Part shown: piece by piece, positions 1 through 7,770 of the stretch
Layout: every line of letters begins with the position of its first letter
Numbering within the stretch: position 1 is the first letter of the stretch
Origin: Halorussus vallis
Lineage (GTDB): Archaea > Halobacteriota > Halobacteria > Halobacteriales > Haladaptataceae
Direction of reading: 5' to 3'
Assembly: GCF_024138165.1 (NCBI RefSeq)
Contig: NZ_CP100000.1
Span: forward strand, 1,798,001-1,862,000
DNA: 64,000 bases
Notes under the pieces: model-generated
The model's database searches: none
Told to the model about the DNA's origin: nothing
What the model saw: the letters and a program-made list of their open reading frames with translations, nothing else
Program-made: the position numbers and the translations under genes

Positions 1-453
1 GGCGAACTCAAGTACGGCAAGCGCGAGCGCCAGCACAACACCGTCAAGGCCATCGCCGACTACCAGTTCGGCGACGGCGCCGGCGACGCCCTGTTCGCCG
101 ACGTGCAGACCGAGAGCCGCTACCCGAAACTCCGGGTGCAGGACGCCGAGGGCACTCAGCTAGCCGCGATGGTTCCCCAGTACGGCGTGCTCTCGTTCAC
201 CCTCGAAGGTGGCCGCCACTGGGTCGAGTCCGACGCCCCGACCAAGCGGGTCGAGATCGACGATTTCGCACCCCACGGGAGCGTGCTCGCGCCCGGCGTG
301 ATCGACGCCGCCGACGACATCCGGGTCGGCGACGAGGTGGTCGTCGAGGGGCCGAGCGCGTTCGCGGTCGGTCGCGCGGAGATGACCGGCCCGGAGATGG
401 CCGAGAGCACCCGCGGCATCGCGACCACGGTCCGCCACGTCGAGGAGAAGTGA
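1..453 (+). CDS. arcS: Archaeosine synthase ArcS, C-terminal part (5' end outside window)
   Basis: This is the last 150 residues of a gene entering from the left. ArcS converts preQ0 at position 15 of tRNA towards archaeosine, acting with the radical SAM protein RaSEA. The visible start (GELKYGKRERQ then IADYQFGDGAG) resembles the region before the PUA domain of haloarchaeal ArcS/TgtA2, and residues of about 40-150 look like a PUA RNA-binding domain (GVLSFTLEGG, APGVIDAADDIRVGDEVVV). The catalytic part is not in the window, so the call rests on this C-terminal region. A plain TGT-type PUA protein is the alternative. RaSEA is encoded near 20 kb. Confidence 0.75.
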   Translation, partial: GELKYGKRERQHNTVKAIADYQFGDGAGDALFADVQTESRYPKLRVQDAEGTQLAAMVPQYGVLSFTLEGGRHWVESDAPTKRVEIDDFAPHGSVLAPGVIDAADDIRVGDEVVVEGPSAFAVGRAEMTGPEMAESTRGIATTVRHVEEK

Positions 454-515
454 GAGCATAACGCCGCCTTATCCGGGCAATAACCTTGGGCGGCGACGGC
501 GTAGCGAACACCGAC

Positions 516-1352
516 ATGGGGACACCCCGACTGGAGTTCGAAAGCGACGTCGAAAGTCGCATCTACCGCTACGTCGAGCGCCGCGGTGCCGCCACCCGCG
601 AGGAGGTCCGGGACGCGGTCCGCATCGAGGAAACCGACGGGGCCAAACCGCCCCGGTCGGGCACCGAATCCGCGGCCAGGCTCTCGGTCGCCGACTTCAA
701 CGAGTACATCGACGAACTGCTCGGCTCGGGACCGCTGACCGAGCGCGACGGGAAACTATACGTCTCGCCCGACGCCGAACCCGCGACCCACGAGACGGAC
801 GGGTTCGAGTACACCGTCCGGCCGGCCGACGAGTCCGACCGCGACGAGGTCGCCGAACTCATCCGCGAGATCGCCGCCGAGGGCGCCATCGTCGTCGACG
901 AGCGGGTGGCCGACGCTATCGAACGCGACGACGCGCTGGTCCGACTCAACGAGCGCGAGTCCCGGATGGTGTTCGTCGCCGAAATCGCGGGCGAGGACGC
1001 GGACAGTGAAAGCGAGGGGAGCGACGAGGGCGACGACGCCGACCGCGAGATAATCGGCTGGGTCCACGTCCAGGGATTCGAACTCCCGGCCCGGGACCAC
1101 ACCGCCGAACTCACGGTCGGCGTCGCGCCGGAGTACCGCGAGCGCGGCGTCGGCGGGACGCTGCTCGAACGCGGCGTGGCGTGGGCCGACGAGGAGGAGT
1201 GTCTCAAGGTCTACCAGAGCCTCCCGGCGACCAACGAGGATGCGCTGGAACTGCTCGACGAGTACGGCTGGGAGCGCGAGGCGACCCGCGCCGACCACTA
1301 CAACGTCGACGGCGACCTCGTCGACGAAGTCCAGATGGCGAAGCGACTTTAG
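516..1352 (+). CDS. GNAT-family N-acetyltransferase with N-terminal winged-helix-like region
   Basis: A 278-residue protein. Residues of about 1-90 resemble a small helix-turn-helix module (YRYVERRGAATREEVRDAV). Residues of about 100-278 form a GNAT fold with the acetyl-CoA loop RERGVGG after the strand ELTVGVAPEY. An acidic stretch of about 20 residues interrupts the GNAT domain (DADSESEGSDEGDDAD). The ATG at 516 is preferred over an in-frame TTG at 486 because homology-like sequence begins there. The substrate cannot be told. It starts about 60 nt after arcS and could share its transcript. Confidence 0.8.
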   Translation: MGTPRLEFESDVESRIYRYVERRGAATREEVRDAVRIEETDGAKPPRSGTESAARLSVADFNEYIDELLGSGPLTERDGKLYVSPDAEPATHETDGFEYTVRPADESDRDEVAELIREIAAEGAIVVDERVADAIERDDALVRLNERESRMVFVAEIAGEDADSESEGSDEGDDADREIIGWVHVQGFELPARDHTAELTVGVAPEYRERGVGGTLLERGVAWADEEECLKVYQSLPATNEDALELLDEYGWEREATRADHYNVDGDLVDEVQMAKRL

Positions 1353-1479
1353 CCGGTTCGGGCGTACACTCCCCGCCGCGACGTTCGATTCGGCTGGAAC
1401 GTTTATCTACAGCGTAGGACGATTCTCGGGTCTTTATCCGCCGAATAAGGAAATATTGGTTCGTCCACCGACTAGTCGC

Positions 1480-3261
1480 ATGTCCAACTACAACCGGCGG
1501 GCGTTCCTGAGCGCTGCTGCCGCGGCGGCAGCGCTCGACGGGACGGGAGTCGTGACGAGTACGGACTCGCAGTCGGGCGCGTCGGCCACGCGCGGGCAGT
1601 TCCAGTTCGACGCGGCCAACACCGGGTACGCGCCGGACCGCGTCGGTCCGAAGCGATATCTTGCCCAGCAGTGGAAATTCGAAGGGTCGTGGGCCGGCGT
1701 CCGCGGTGCCCCCGCCGTCGTCGACGGGACGATATACCTCGCCATGGTCCAGAGCGACATCCAGTCGGGGAAGGGAGCCGCCTACGCCGTCGACGCCGAG
1801 ACGGGGCGACCGCGTTGGAAGACGGAACTGACCGGGATGGCGCGTTCGGCGGCGGCCGTCGCCGACGGCACCGTCTACGTCGGCGACGAGCGAAACGTCC
1901 ACGCGCTCGACGCAGACACGGGGGACGTCCAGTGGTCGGTCGACCACGGCACGACCACGTCACCGACAGTCTCCGGCGACGCGGTGTACGTCAGCACCGA
2001 AGACGGGGTCTACGCGCTCGACGCGGGCGACGGGAGCGTCCGGTGGGGATACCGAACTGACGGCGGCTACGCCGACGAGAGCGTCGCGTCGACGCCAGCG
2101 GTGGCGGACGGCATCGTCTTCGTCGCCGACCGGGAGGGTCGGGTCGTCGCGCTCGACGCGGAGACGGGGTCCGAACGCTGGCGAAGGTCCGTCGGGTCGG
2201 TCTCGACACCGACGGTCGGAGACGGCACCGTCTACGTCGGAACCAACGTGCTGACCGCGCTGAACGCCGAGACGGGCAAGAGCCGGTGGCGAGTCGAAAT
2301 CGGCGACGGGTCGCCGCGCGTCGACCTGCACGGTTCCATCGCGGTCGCCGACGGGACGGTCTACCACGCCGACGGTGACCTCCGCGCGCTCGACGCGAAG
2401 ACGGGCGAGGCTCTGTGGACGTTCGACCACGAAGGGGTTTCGCTGCGGTCACCTCCGACCGTCGCCGACGGCACCGTCTACGTCGCCACGAGTCACGGCG
2501 GACTGCTCGCGTTCGATGTCGAAGACGGGTCGCTGTCGGGGCAGTTACTGCAGGTCGAAGCCGCAGACGGCGGATGGGCCGCCGTCACGGTAGCCGACGG
2601 ACGGGCATACCTCGGAACGTACAGCATCACGTCTGGCGGGGCGCTCCACGCGGTCGGCGAAGACGAGTCCGAGTGGGAGGCCGGTCCGGCCCTCTCGCCG
2701 GAGACGTACCCGAAAGAGCCGAGGAAGGGCGAACCGGTGACGTTCTGGGCCAACGCGCAGGCCAACGAGGGCATCACGGTCGTCGACCGAATCGTCGAGT
2801 ACCGCTGGGACTTCGGCGCCGGCGGCGAAGTCGACCGCACGACCGACTCCGGCGAGGTCGAACACGCCTTCGAGGAGGCGGGGACACACGAGGTCCGCGT
2901 CACCGTCGAGGACTCGTTCGGCTGGACGGCGAGCGAAACCGTGACCGTCGATGTCCGGGACGCCGAACACTCCCCGCCGACGGCGCGCATCGAGACGACG
3001 CCCGCCGACGCCGAGGAGCGGACGCTCCCGGCGGGCGCGACAGTGGAACTCGACGCATCGAGTTCCACTGTCGCCGAGGGAGAAATCACCAAATTCGAGT
3101 GGGACACCGGCGGGAGCAGCGCCGACTTCGAGCGAACCGGGCGGCGAATCGAGGTCGAGTTCGAGGACGCCTGCGGCACCCAGACCCGCGAGGTCGTCCT
3201 CCGGGTCACCGACGGGGACGGCGAAACCGACACCGCGACGATACGACTCCGGACGGAGTGA
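1480..3261 (+). CDS. Tat-exported PQQ-like beta-propeller protein with two PKD domains
   Basis: A 593-residue secreted protein. The N-terminus has a twin-arginine signal (NRRAFLSAAAAAAAL). Residues of about 40-400 carry repeated blades of the type VADGTVYVG...ALDAETG..RW, the PQQ-like/WD40-like outer-membrane-type propeller. Residues of about 410-490 and 495-590 are two PKD-like beta-sandwich domains (YRWDFGAGG, FEWDTGG). The ATG at 1480 directly precedes the signal peptide. PQQ-ligand residues of true quinoprotein dehydrogenases are not evident, so a binding or scaffold role at the cell surface is more likely than catalysis. The family is expanded in haloarchaea, and a second member lies at 16.5 kb. 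Confidence 0.85.
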   Translation: MSNYNRRAFLSAAAAAAALDGTGVVTSTDSQSGASATRGQFQFDAANTGYAPDRVGPKRYLAQQWKFEGSWAGVRGAPAVVDGTIYLAMVQSDIQSGKGAAYAVDAETGRPRWKTELTGMARSAAAVADGTVYVGDERNVHALDADTGDVQWSVDHGTTTSPTVSGDAVYVSTEDGVYALDAGDGSVRWGYRTDGGYADESVASTPAVADGIVFVADREGRVVALDAETGSERWRRSVGSVSTPTVGDGTVYVGTNVLTALNAETGKSRWRVEIGDGSPRVDLHGSIAVADGTVYHADGDLRALDAKTGEALWTFDHEGVSLRSPPTVADGTVYVATSHGGLLAFDVEDGSLSGQLLQVEAADGGWAAVTVADGRAYLGTYSITSGGALHAVGEDESEWEAGPALSPETYPKEPRKGEPVTFWANAQANEGITVVDRIVEYRWDFGAGGEVDRTTDSGEVEHAFEEAGTHEVRVTVEDSFGWTASETVTVDVRDAEHSPPTARIETTPADAEERTLPAGATVELDASSSTVAEGEITKFEWDTGGSSADFERTGRRIEVEFEDACGTQTREVVLRVTDGDGETDTATIRLRTE

Positions 3262-3271
3262 GTCGAGTCGG

Positions 3272-3691
3272 CTAACAGCAGTAGATGAATGGGTACACCA
3301 GCGACACCCGGTCGCCGGCTTCGAGTTCGGTATCTAAACCGTCGAGGTGCTCGTTGAACGTCCCGTTCACGAGTACCCGGGCGAACTGGCGGGTCTGCTT
3401 GCCCTCGGGGTTCTTCTCCCAGATGCCCGGGAGTTCGCCGGGCACCGCCGCCCACCCGCGGGTGGTGGCTTCGTCCTCGGTTTCGGCGATGAGGAGGTCC
3501 TTCACGTCGTGGGCCTCGAAGAACGAGTCGAGCAACGCCCGGAGCGTCGTCCCCTCGAACGTCCAGTCGAGTCGCGGGCGACCGACCGCCGACCGGACGT
3601 GGCCGGTACAGCGGACCGTCACGGTGGTTTCGGACGTTCCCGACCGGGCCGACCGCTCGTGAGCGTGCGCGCGTTCGTCAGTCGCTTCCAT
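3272..3691 (-). CDS. MoaD/ThiS-fold protein ending in Cys-Cys
   Basis: A 139-residue protein whose sequence looks like a beta-grasp MoaD/ThiS protein: TTVTVRCTGHVR, then LRALLDSFFEAHDVKDLL, then RVLVNGTFNEHLDGLDTELEAGDRVSLVYP. True sulfur carriers and SAMPs end in Gly-Gly, but this one ends FIYCC. It therefore cannot be adenylated and thiocarboxylated in the usual way. The two terminal cysteines might bind metal or form a persulfide, but that is inference. The ATG at 3691 is in frame and gives a short hydrophilic lead. It converges on the propeller gene, with about 10 nt between stops. Confidence 0.7.
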   Translation of the reverse strand: MEATDERAHAHERSARSGTSETTVTVRCTGHVRSAVGRPRLDWTFEGTTLRALLDSFFEAHDVKDLLIAETEDEATTRGWAAVPGELPGIWEKNPEGKQTRQFARVLVNGTFNEHLDGLDTELEAGDRVSLVYPFIYCC

Positions 3692-3799
3692 GTTCGCATG
3701 GAGGCGCTCGGGCGGCGAAAGAAGCACCCCGAACACGTTCGGCCGAGTCTCCGCGGCGACCTGCCTAGCTATTTGAACGATGCCGCACAACCGGGGAGC

Positions 3800-4177
3800 A
3801 TGGACGAGATTTCGCTCACCGTTCCCGAGCCGATTCTCGACTCGCTTCCGAGCGACGGCGAGGACGCCGCCCGCGACATGCGACGGGCGGTCGAGGGCTG
3901 GGAGAACCGGCTGAACCGCGCGATAGCCGACGAGGAAACCGACGGACCGGGCGCGGCGGTCGACGCGCTCGAACGCTTCGAGCACCGCTGGGAGCAGTAC
4001 GACGACTTCGTGGCCGAACTCCGGGCGTGGGGCCAGTCGCCCATCTACGCGATGGCGTGGCGCGACCTGATGTCGGCGCTCGCCCGACAGCTGTACGACC
4101 ACGAGGAACTCGCGGAGAACATCGACCGCGAGCGCCACGCCCGCCTCGTGAGCGACGGCATCCGACCCGGCAAGTGA
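3800..4177 (+). CDS. Conserved haloarchaeal protein of unknown function
   Basis: A 125-residue acidic, mostly helical protein (ILDSLPSDGEDAARDMRRAVEGW, then WRDLMSALARQLYDHEELA). It has no signal peptide, membrane segment or motif that I recognise. Its stop TGA overlaps the GTG start of the next gene, so the two are probably co-translated. The ATG at 3800 follows closely on a hydrophilic intergenic stretch shared with the divergent MoaD-like gene. Confidence 0.7.
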   Translation: MDEISLTVPEPILDSLPSDGEDAARDMRRAVEGWENRLNRAIADEETDGPGAAVDALERFEHRWEQYDDFVAELRAWGQSPIYAMAWRDLMSALARQLYDHEELAENIDRERHARLVSDGIRPGK

Positions 4178-4746
4178 CGACCGTGGGCGAGAGCGGCGAG
4201 GACGGAAATCCCGACGGGACCGCCGCGGCCGACGACTCCTCGGACGCGCTCGGGCGCGTCCGACGGGCCAAGGCGCGCCAGCGACGCGGCCGGCGACTCG
4301 ACGGCGGTGCAGTGGCCGCCGGCACAGTCGTCGTCCTCGGGTTCCAGACACTGCCCGCGTTCCTGCTGATGGCCGGACTCCCCGAGAACGCGGTCGCGAC
4401 GACCGCGGCGGCGACGGCGCTTTCGGTCCCGCTCGGGGCGTTCGGCGCCGGATGGCTCGGCGGTGCCGGCGGCCGAGGCCGCCGGCACCGCCGATGCGAC
4501 AGCGCGTCCTCCCGAAACGACTGGGGCGACGCGGGCCGTCGCGGCGCGCGCCACGGCGTCGCGACGGTCGCGCTGTCGACGCTCCTCGGCGTTTCGGCGG
4601 GCCTGCTCCTCGCAACCGGGCGGGTCGCGGCCCTCCTCGCCGGCCCAGCGCTCACCACTTTCGCCCTTCCCGCGGGCCTGCTCGCCGCGGTCGTCGGTGC
4701 GGTCGCCGGTTACCTCGGCGGGCACCGTCGCGGCCGTGCGGGGTAG
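4174..4746 (+). CDS. Four-helix membrane protein, unknown function
   Basis: A 190-residue protein with a basic/acidic N-terminal tail of about 50 residues and about four hydrophobic helices (VVVLGFQTLPAFLLMAGL, LSVPLGAFGAGWLG, TLLGVSAGLLLATG, LPAGLLAAVVGAVAGYLG). It starts with GTG at 4174 inside the previous stop (GTGA), or at a second in-frame GTG at 4183. The loop between helices 2 and 3 (GGAGGRGRRHRRC) is encoded by a perfect 18-bp inverted repeat at 4457-4494, which is unusual in coding DNA. Function unknown. Confidence 0.65.
   Translation: MTTVGESGEDGNPDGTAAADDSSDALGRVRRAKARQRRGRRLDGGAVAAGTVVVLGFQTLPAFLLMAGLPENAVATTAAATALSVPLGAFGAGWLGGAGGRGRRHRRCDSASSRNDWGDAGRRGARHGVATVALSTLLGVSAGLLLATGRVAALLAGPALTTFALPAGLLAAVVGAVAGYLGGHRRGRAG
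4457..4494. repeat. Perfect 18-bp inverted repeat inside a coding gene
   Basis: Bases 4457-4474 (TCGGCGGTGCCGGCGGCC) are exactly reverse-complementary to 4477-4494, with only GA between. The repeat lies in the loop between two membrane helices of the 4174-4746 gene, where protein sequence is little constrained. Confidence 0.9.
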
Positions 4747-4792
4747 CCCGCGCGGACCGACCGGCGGTGCGCCGCCGGCCGGAACGCCTCAG

Positions 4793-4800
4793 TATTTATG
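4793..4800 (+). promoter_or_regulatory. TATA-like box fixing the SAMP3 start
   Basis: TATTTATG at 4793-4800 lies 25-32 nt before the GTG at 4825. That is the spacing expected for a leaderless haloarchaeal gene. The ATG at 4798 falls inside the box itself and so is unlikely to be the start. Confidence 0.6.
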
Positions 4801-4824
4801 GCCGCCGCGTTCGAAGTTTCGGGC

Positions 4825-5094
4825 GTGAACCTCGAACTGCGCTTCTTCGCCACCTTCCGGGAGGCGGTCGGCCAGAAGACCCTCGAACGCGAGTTCGGCG
4901 ACGACGACACCGTGGGCGACGTGCTGAACTCGTTGGTCGAGGAGTACGACCTCGACCTCTTCGAGGACGGCGACATCCGGTCCCAGGTATCGGTGATGAA
5001 GAACGGCAAGGACGTCTACCACCTCGACGGCCAGGATACCGCGCTCGAAGACGGCGATACGCTGAGCGTGTTCCCGCCGGTCGCGGGAGGATAG
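4825..5094 (+). CDS. samp3: Ubiquitin-like small archaeal modifier, SAMP3/MoaD type
   Basis: An 89-residue beta-grasp protein with the opening LELRFFATFREAVGQKTLE and the closing sequence VFPPVAGG. The exposed C-terminal Gly-Gly is the hallmark of SAMPs, which are activated by the E1-like UbaA and conjugated to target lysines. The sequence resembles Haloferax SAMP3 more than SAMP1. Some MoaD-type proteins also serve in molybdopterin synthesis, so a dual role is possible. GTG 4825 is chosen over ATG 4798 because the latter overlaps the TATA-like box. It is followed immediately by two short genes (stop/start touching, then 4-nt overlap), forming a compact operon. Confidence 0.8.
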   Translation: MNLELRFFATFREAVGQKTLEREFGDDDTVGDVLNSLVEEYDLDLFEDGDIRSQVSVMKNGKDVYHLDGQDTALEDGDTLSVFPPVAGG

Positions 5095-5364
5095 ATGCGC
5101 CGCGAGAAGTCCTACCGGGGCATCTCCGAGCGCCTGGCACGACGGTACCTCTCGAACCTCGGCGGGGAGATAGAGGGCGGCGACGAGGAGGGCGACGGCG
5201 ACGTCGAGGGAGACGGCTGGCAGGCCAGCGTCTCCTCGGAGAAGGTCGGCATCGGTCCGTCGGTCGAACTCACCGAGGTGACCGTCGTCTTCGAGGGCGA
5301 CGAAGAAGTCCTCGACGAACTGGTCGAGGACTTCTCCCGGAAGGCGATGCGAGCGGGCGGATGA
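5095..5364 (+). CDS. Small conserved protein downstream of SAMP3
   Basis: An 89-residue protein. A basic N-terminus (RREKSYRGISERLARRYL) is followed by an acidic glycine-rich linker (GGDEEGDGDVEGDGW) and an alpha/beta end (VELTEVTVVFEGDEEVLDELVEDFSRKAMRAGG). Like SAMP3 it ends in Gly-Gly, but no beta-grasp fold is obvious. Its ATG abuts the SAMP3 stop and its TGA overlaps the next ATG, so it is surely co-transcribed. Function unknown. Confidence 0.7.
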   Translation: MRREKSYRGISERLARRYLSNLGGEIEGGDEEGDGDVEGDGWQASVSSEKVGIGPSVELTEVTVVFEGDEEVLDELVEDFSRKAMRAGG

Positions 5365-5738
5365 CCGAGGAGAATCCGGTCGAGGGGCAGGTGCTGGTGC
5401 TGACCGCGGCGAAAGCGAGCGTGAGCGGCGACCGGGTACCCGACCTGGTGGCCGCGGCCCGGCGCGAAATCGACCCCCGGGCGGACGAACTCCGGCGGCG
5501 CTTCGAGTGCGTCCACGAGGACGACGTTCGGACGATCTTGCTGGCCCCGGAGGGGTTCTGGGCCGAAGTCGGCGACGACCTCGGCTGGTCGCGCCGCGAG
5601 CGCGAGGCCGTGGCGCGCGCCCACGCCGAGCAACTGCTCCGGGTCGGTCGGCGCGAGGAACGACGCGAGGAGTTCGGAACCGCGCTGGACCTGCGCGAGG
5701 CGGTCGTCCTGCGCGCCGACGTCGAACGAGAGTCCTAG
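5361..5738 (+). CDS. Conserved haloarchaeal protein, third gene of SAMP3 operon
   Basis: A 125-residue protein of mixed alpha/beta character (VLVLTAAKASVSG, RREIDPRADELRRRFECVHED, SRREREAVARAHAEQLLRVG). No known motif is visible. It overlaps the preceding gene by ATGA. Its stop overlaps the stop of the convergent PLP-enzyme gene in the shared CTAG at 5735-5738. Function unknown; operon membership suggests a link to sulfur or modifier chemistry, but this is only context. Confidence 0.65.
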   Translation: MTEENPVEGQVLVLTAAKASVSGDRVPDLVAAARREIDPRADELRRRFECVHEDDVRTILLAPEGFWAEVGDDLGWSRREREAVARAHAEQLLRVGRREERREEFGTALDLREAVVLRADVERES

Positions 5739-6997
5739 TCCATCGACGCCGACGCCTCGGGGGCGTCGCGGCCGTTCTCGACCGCCTCGAAGGCGCGTTC
5801 GAGGTCGGCCACGAGGTCGCCGGGGTGTTCGATTCCCACCGAAACCCGCAGGAGAGTGTCGGTGATGCCGAGTTCGGCGCGTTCGTCGGCGGGGAGCGGC
5901 GAGTGGGTCATGCTCGCGGGGTGTTCGATCAGGCTCTCGACGCCGCCGAGGCTGACCGCGAGGGTGAACTCCTCTAACGCGGCGACGAAGTGTTCGACGT
6001 CTCGCAGGTCGCCGTCGAGTTCGAACGAGAGCACACCGCCGTAGCCGTCCATCTGCTCGGTCGCGAGGTCGTGCTGGGGGTGCGACCGGAGTCCGGGGTA
6101 GTGGACCGCCGAGACGAGGTCGTGGACTTCGAGGTAGCCCGCCACCTCGGCGGCGTTGGTTTCGTGCTGGCGCATTCGCACGGGAAGGGTCTTCAGCCCT
6201 CGAAGGACCATGTAGGCGTCGAACGGCGCCATCACGTTGCCCATCCCGACCTGCTGGAGGAAGCCGATTTCGACGGCGTAGTCGTCGTCGGAGGTGACCG
6301 CGACGCCGCCCAGCGAGTCGCTGTGGCCGTTGATGTACTTCGTGGTGCTGTGGACGACCACGTCGGCGCCGAGTTCGAGCGGGCGCTGGAAGTACGGGCT
6401 CATGAAGGTGTTGTCCACCCCGAGCAGGGCGCCGTGCTCGTCGGCTATGTCGGCGATGGCGGCCACGTCGCACAGTCGCATGAGGGGGTTCGTCGGCGTC
6501 TCCATCCAGAGCAGCGCGGTTTCGTCCCGCATCGCGTCGGCGACGTTCGCGGGGTCGACGGCGTCGACGAAGTCGACCGCGACGTTCAGCTTATCGCGGA
6601 ACAACTCCTTGAGCATGGTGTTGGTGCCGCCGTAGAGGTCCTCGAACGCGACCACGTGGTCGCCGGGTTCCACCGCGGCCATGATGGTCGAGACGACGGC
6701 GCTGGTGCCCGAGGCGAACGCCATGGCGTGCTCGCCGCCTTCGAGCGCCGTGACGCGCTTCTCGACCGCGTGGCGCGTCGGGTTCGACAGCCGCGTATAG
6801 AGGAACTCGTCGGCGTCGGGGTCGAGGTCTTCGAGCGCGGTGTCCATGTCGATGCCGTCGACCGCGTAGGTCGACGCGAGGTGGATGGGCGAGGTCACGT
6901 CGCCCACCCCGTTCGACAGGTCCGGTTCCTCGCCGTGGCTCACCGAGAGCGTTTCGAACCGTCTGTCGTCGGCCGCGGTCGGGTTGTCAGGGGACAT
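5735..6997 (-). CDS. Cystathionine gamma-synthase/lyase family PLP enzyme
   Basis: A 420-residue Cys/Met-metabolism PLP enzyme. It shows the family signatures YTRLSNPTRHAVEKR, FASGTSAVVSTIMA, DLYGGTNTM and VDNTFMSPYFQRPL, and the PLP-binding lysine in HSTTKYINGHSD. The C-terminal SLGGVESLIEHPASMTH is typical. It may be cystathionine gamma-synthase (metB), gamma-lyase or O-acetylhomoserine sulfhydrylase; sequence alone does not settle which. The full length matches the family. It is transcribed alone and ends tail-to-tail with the SAMP3 operon. Confidence 0.9.
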   Translation of the reverse strand: MSPDNPTAADDRRFETLSVSHGEEPDLSNGVGDVTSPIHLASTYAVDGIDMDTALEDLDPDADEFLYTRLSNPTRHAVEKRVTALEGGEHAMAFASGTSAVVSTIMAAVEPGDHVVAFEDLYGGTNTMLKELFRDKLNVAVDFVDAVDPANVADAMRDETALLWMETPTNPLMRLCDVAAIADIADEHGALLGVDNTFMSPYFQRPLELGADVVVHSTTKYINGHSDSLGGVAVTSDDDYAVEIGFLQQVGMGNVMAPFDAYMVLRGLKTLPVRMRQHETNAAEVAGYLEVHDLVSAVHYPGLRSHPQHDLATEQMDGYGGVLSFELDGDLRDVEHFVAALEEFTLAVSLGGVESLIEHPASMTHSPLPADERAELGITDTLLRVSVGIEHPGDLVADLERAFEAVENGRDAPEASASMD

Positions 6998-7186
6998 GTA
7001 CGACTACTGGTGGCAACACGGTGGGCCACATCATTCCTTCGACTGTGTAATGCACCGAAAGAATGGACGTTCGTGAGAGATTACCGGGGAGAATACCGGC
7101 AGAACTTGCCGCCCGCTTCGAGGAAATTTCAGGACACGGAGAGGACGGATGTAACGTCTCGGGCGTCGTGCGCGCGGTCGGCGGGG

Positions 7187-7672
7187 TCAGTGCGCGCGAG
7201 CGTAGACGTTCTCGGTCCGGGTCGTCCCGTCGAGGTTCGTCTCGGCCTCGCCGGTCTTCTCGAAGCCTCGCTCCTCGTAGAAGGCGTTGCCCATCTCGTT
7301 GTCGGCCAGCACCATCGCCTGGGTCATCTTCGCGCCCATCTCCCGGAGTCGCTCCTCGACCGCCTCCAGCAGGGCGGTCCCGATGCCTTCGTGCCAGCGG
7401 TCGGGGTGGACGTAGAGACGGAGGACGTCACCCTTGCCGTCGTCGGTCGCGCCGTGGGTGAAACCGACGATTTCGTCTTCGTCGACGGCGACGAGACACA
7501 CCTGCTCGTCGTCGCCGATGATGCGGTTCATGGTGTCTTCGGCGTACCACTCCGAGACGGCGGTGTCGATGACGGACTCGGGCACCGCGTCGGCGTACGC
7601 CTTCGTCCACGCTTCCCGGGCGACGGACCGGATGGTCGCCACGTCGTCGGCGGTCGCTTCGCGAATTTCCAT
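7187..7672 (-). CDS. GNAT-family N-acetyltransferase (RimI-like)
   Basis: A 161-residue single-domain acetyltransferase. IREATADDVATIRSVAREAW is the usual GNAT opening. The acetyl-CoA loop is seen in LYVHPDRWHEGIGTALLEAV, and the C-terminal strand in NAFYEERGFEKTGE. The substrate is unknown. It lies between the PLP enzyme and the histidine kinase, all on the minus strand but with gaps of about 100-190 nt, so an operon is not implied. Confidence 0.85.
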   Translation of the reverse strand: MEIREATADDVATIRSVAREAWTKAYADAVPESVIDTAVSEWYAEDTMNRIIGDDEQVCLVAVDEDEIVGFTHGATDDGKGDVLRLYVHPDRWHEGIGTALLEAVEERLREMGAKMTQAMVLADNEMGNAFYEERGFEKTGEAETNLDGTTRTENVYARAH

Positions 7673-7770
7673 GCACGGTGCTAGCGAGCAACGGGGTTAG
7701 CCGTAGCGGTGGGTTTCGTCCGGCGTGATGAAGGAACGATAGCACGACCGCGGGTCGCCGAGGGCCGGAA

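Noticed and set aside
1204-1947. Long minus-strand open frame opposite the propeller gene (and many similar ones across the window)
   Set aside because: Arg/Pro/Gly-rich composition, overlap with a clear gene, and no family features. High G+C makes stop codons rare in shadow frames.
1480-3261. Calling the PKD-propeller protein (and that at 16.5 kb) a true PQQ dehydrogenase
   Set aside because: Blade repeats are present but the vicinal Cys pair, WDYD and metal-ligand motifs seen in the 11.4-kb gene are missing.
4798-4824. ATG 4798 as the SAMP3 start
   Set aside because: It lies within a TATA-like box correctly placed for GTG 4825, and the added residues are not part of the beta-grasp fold.
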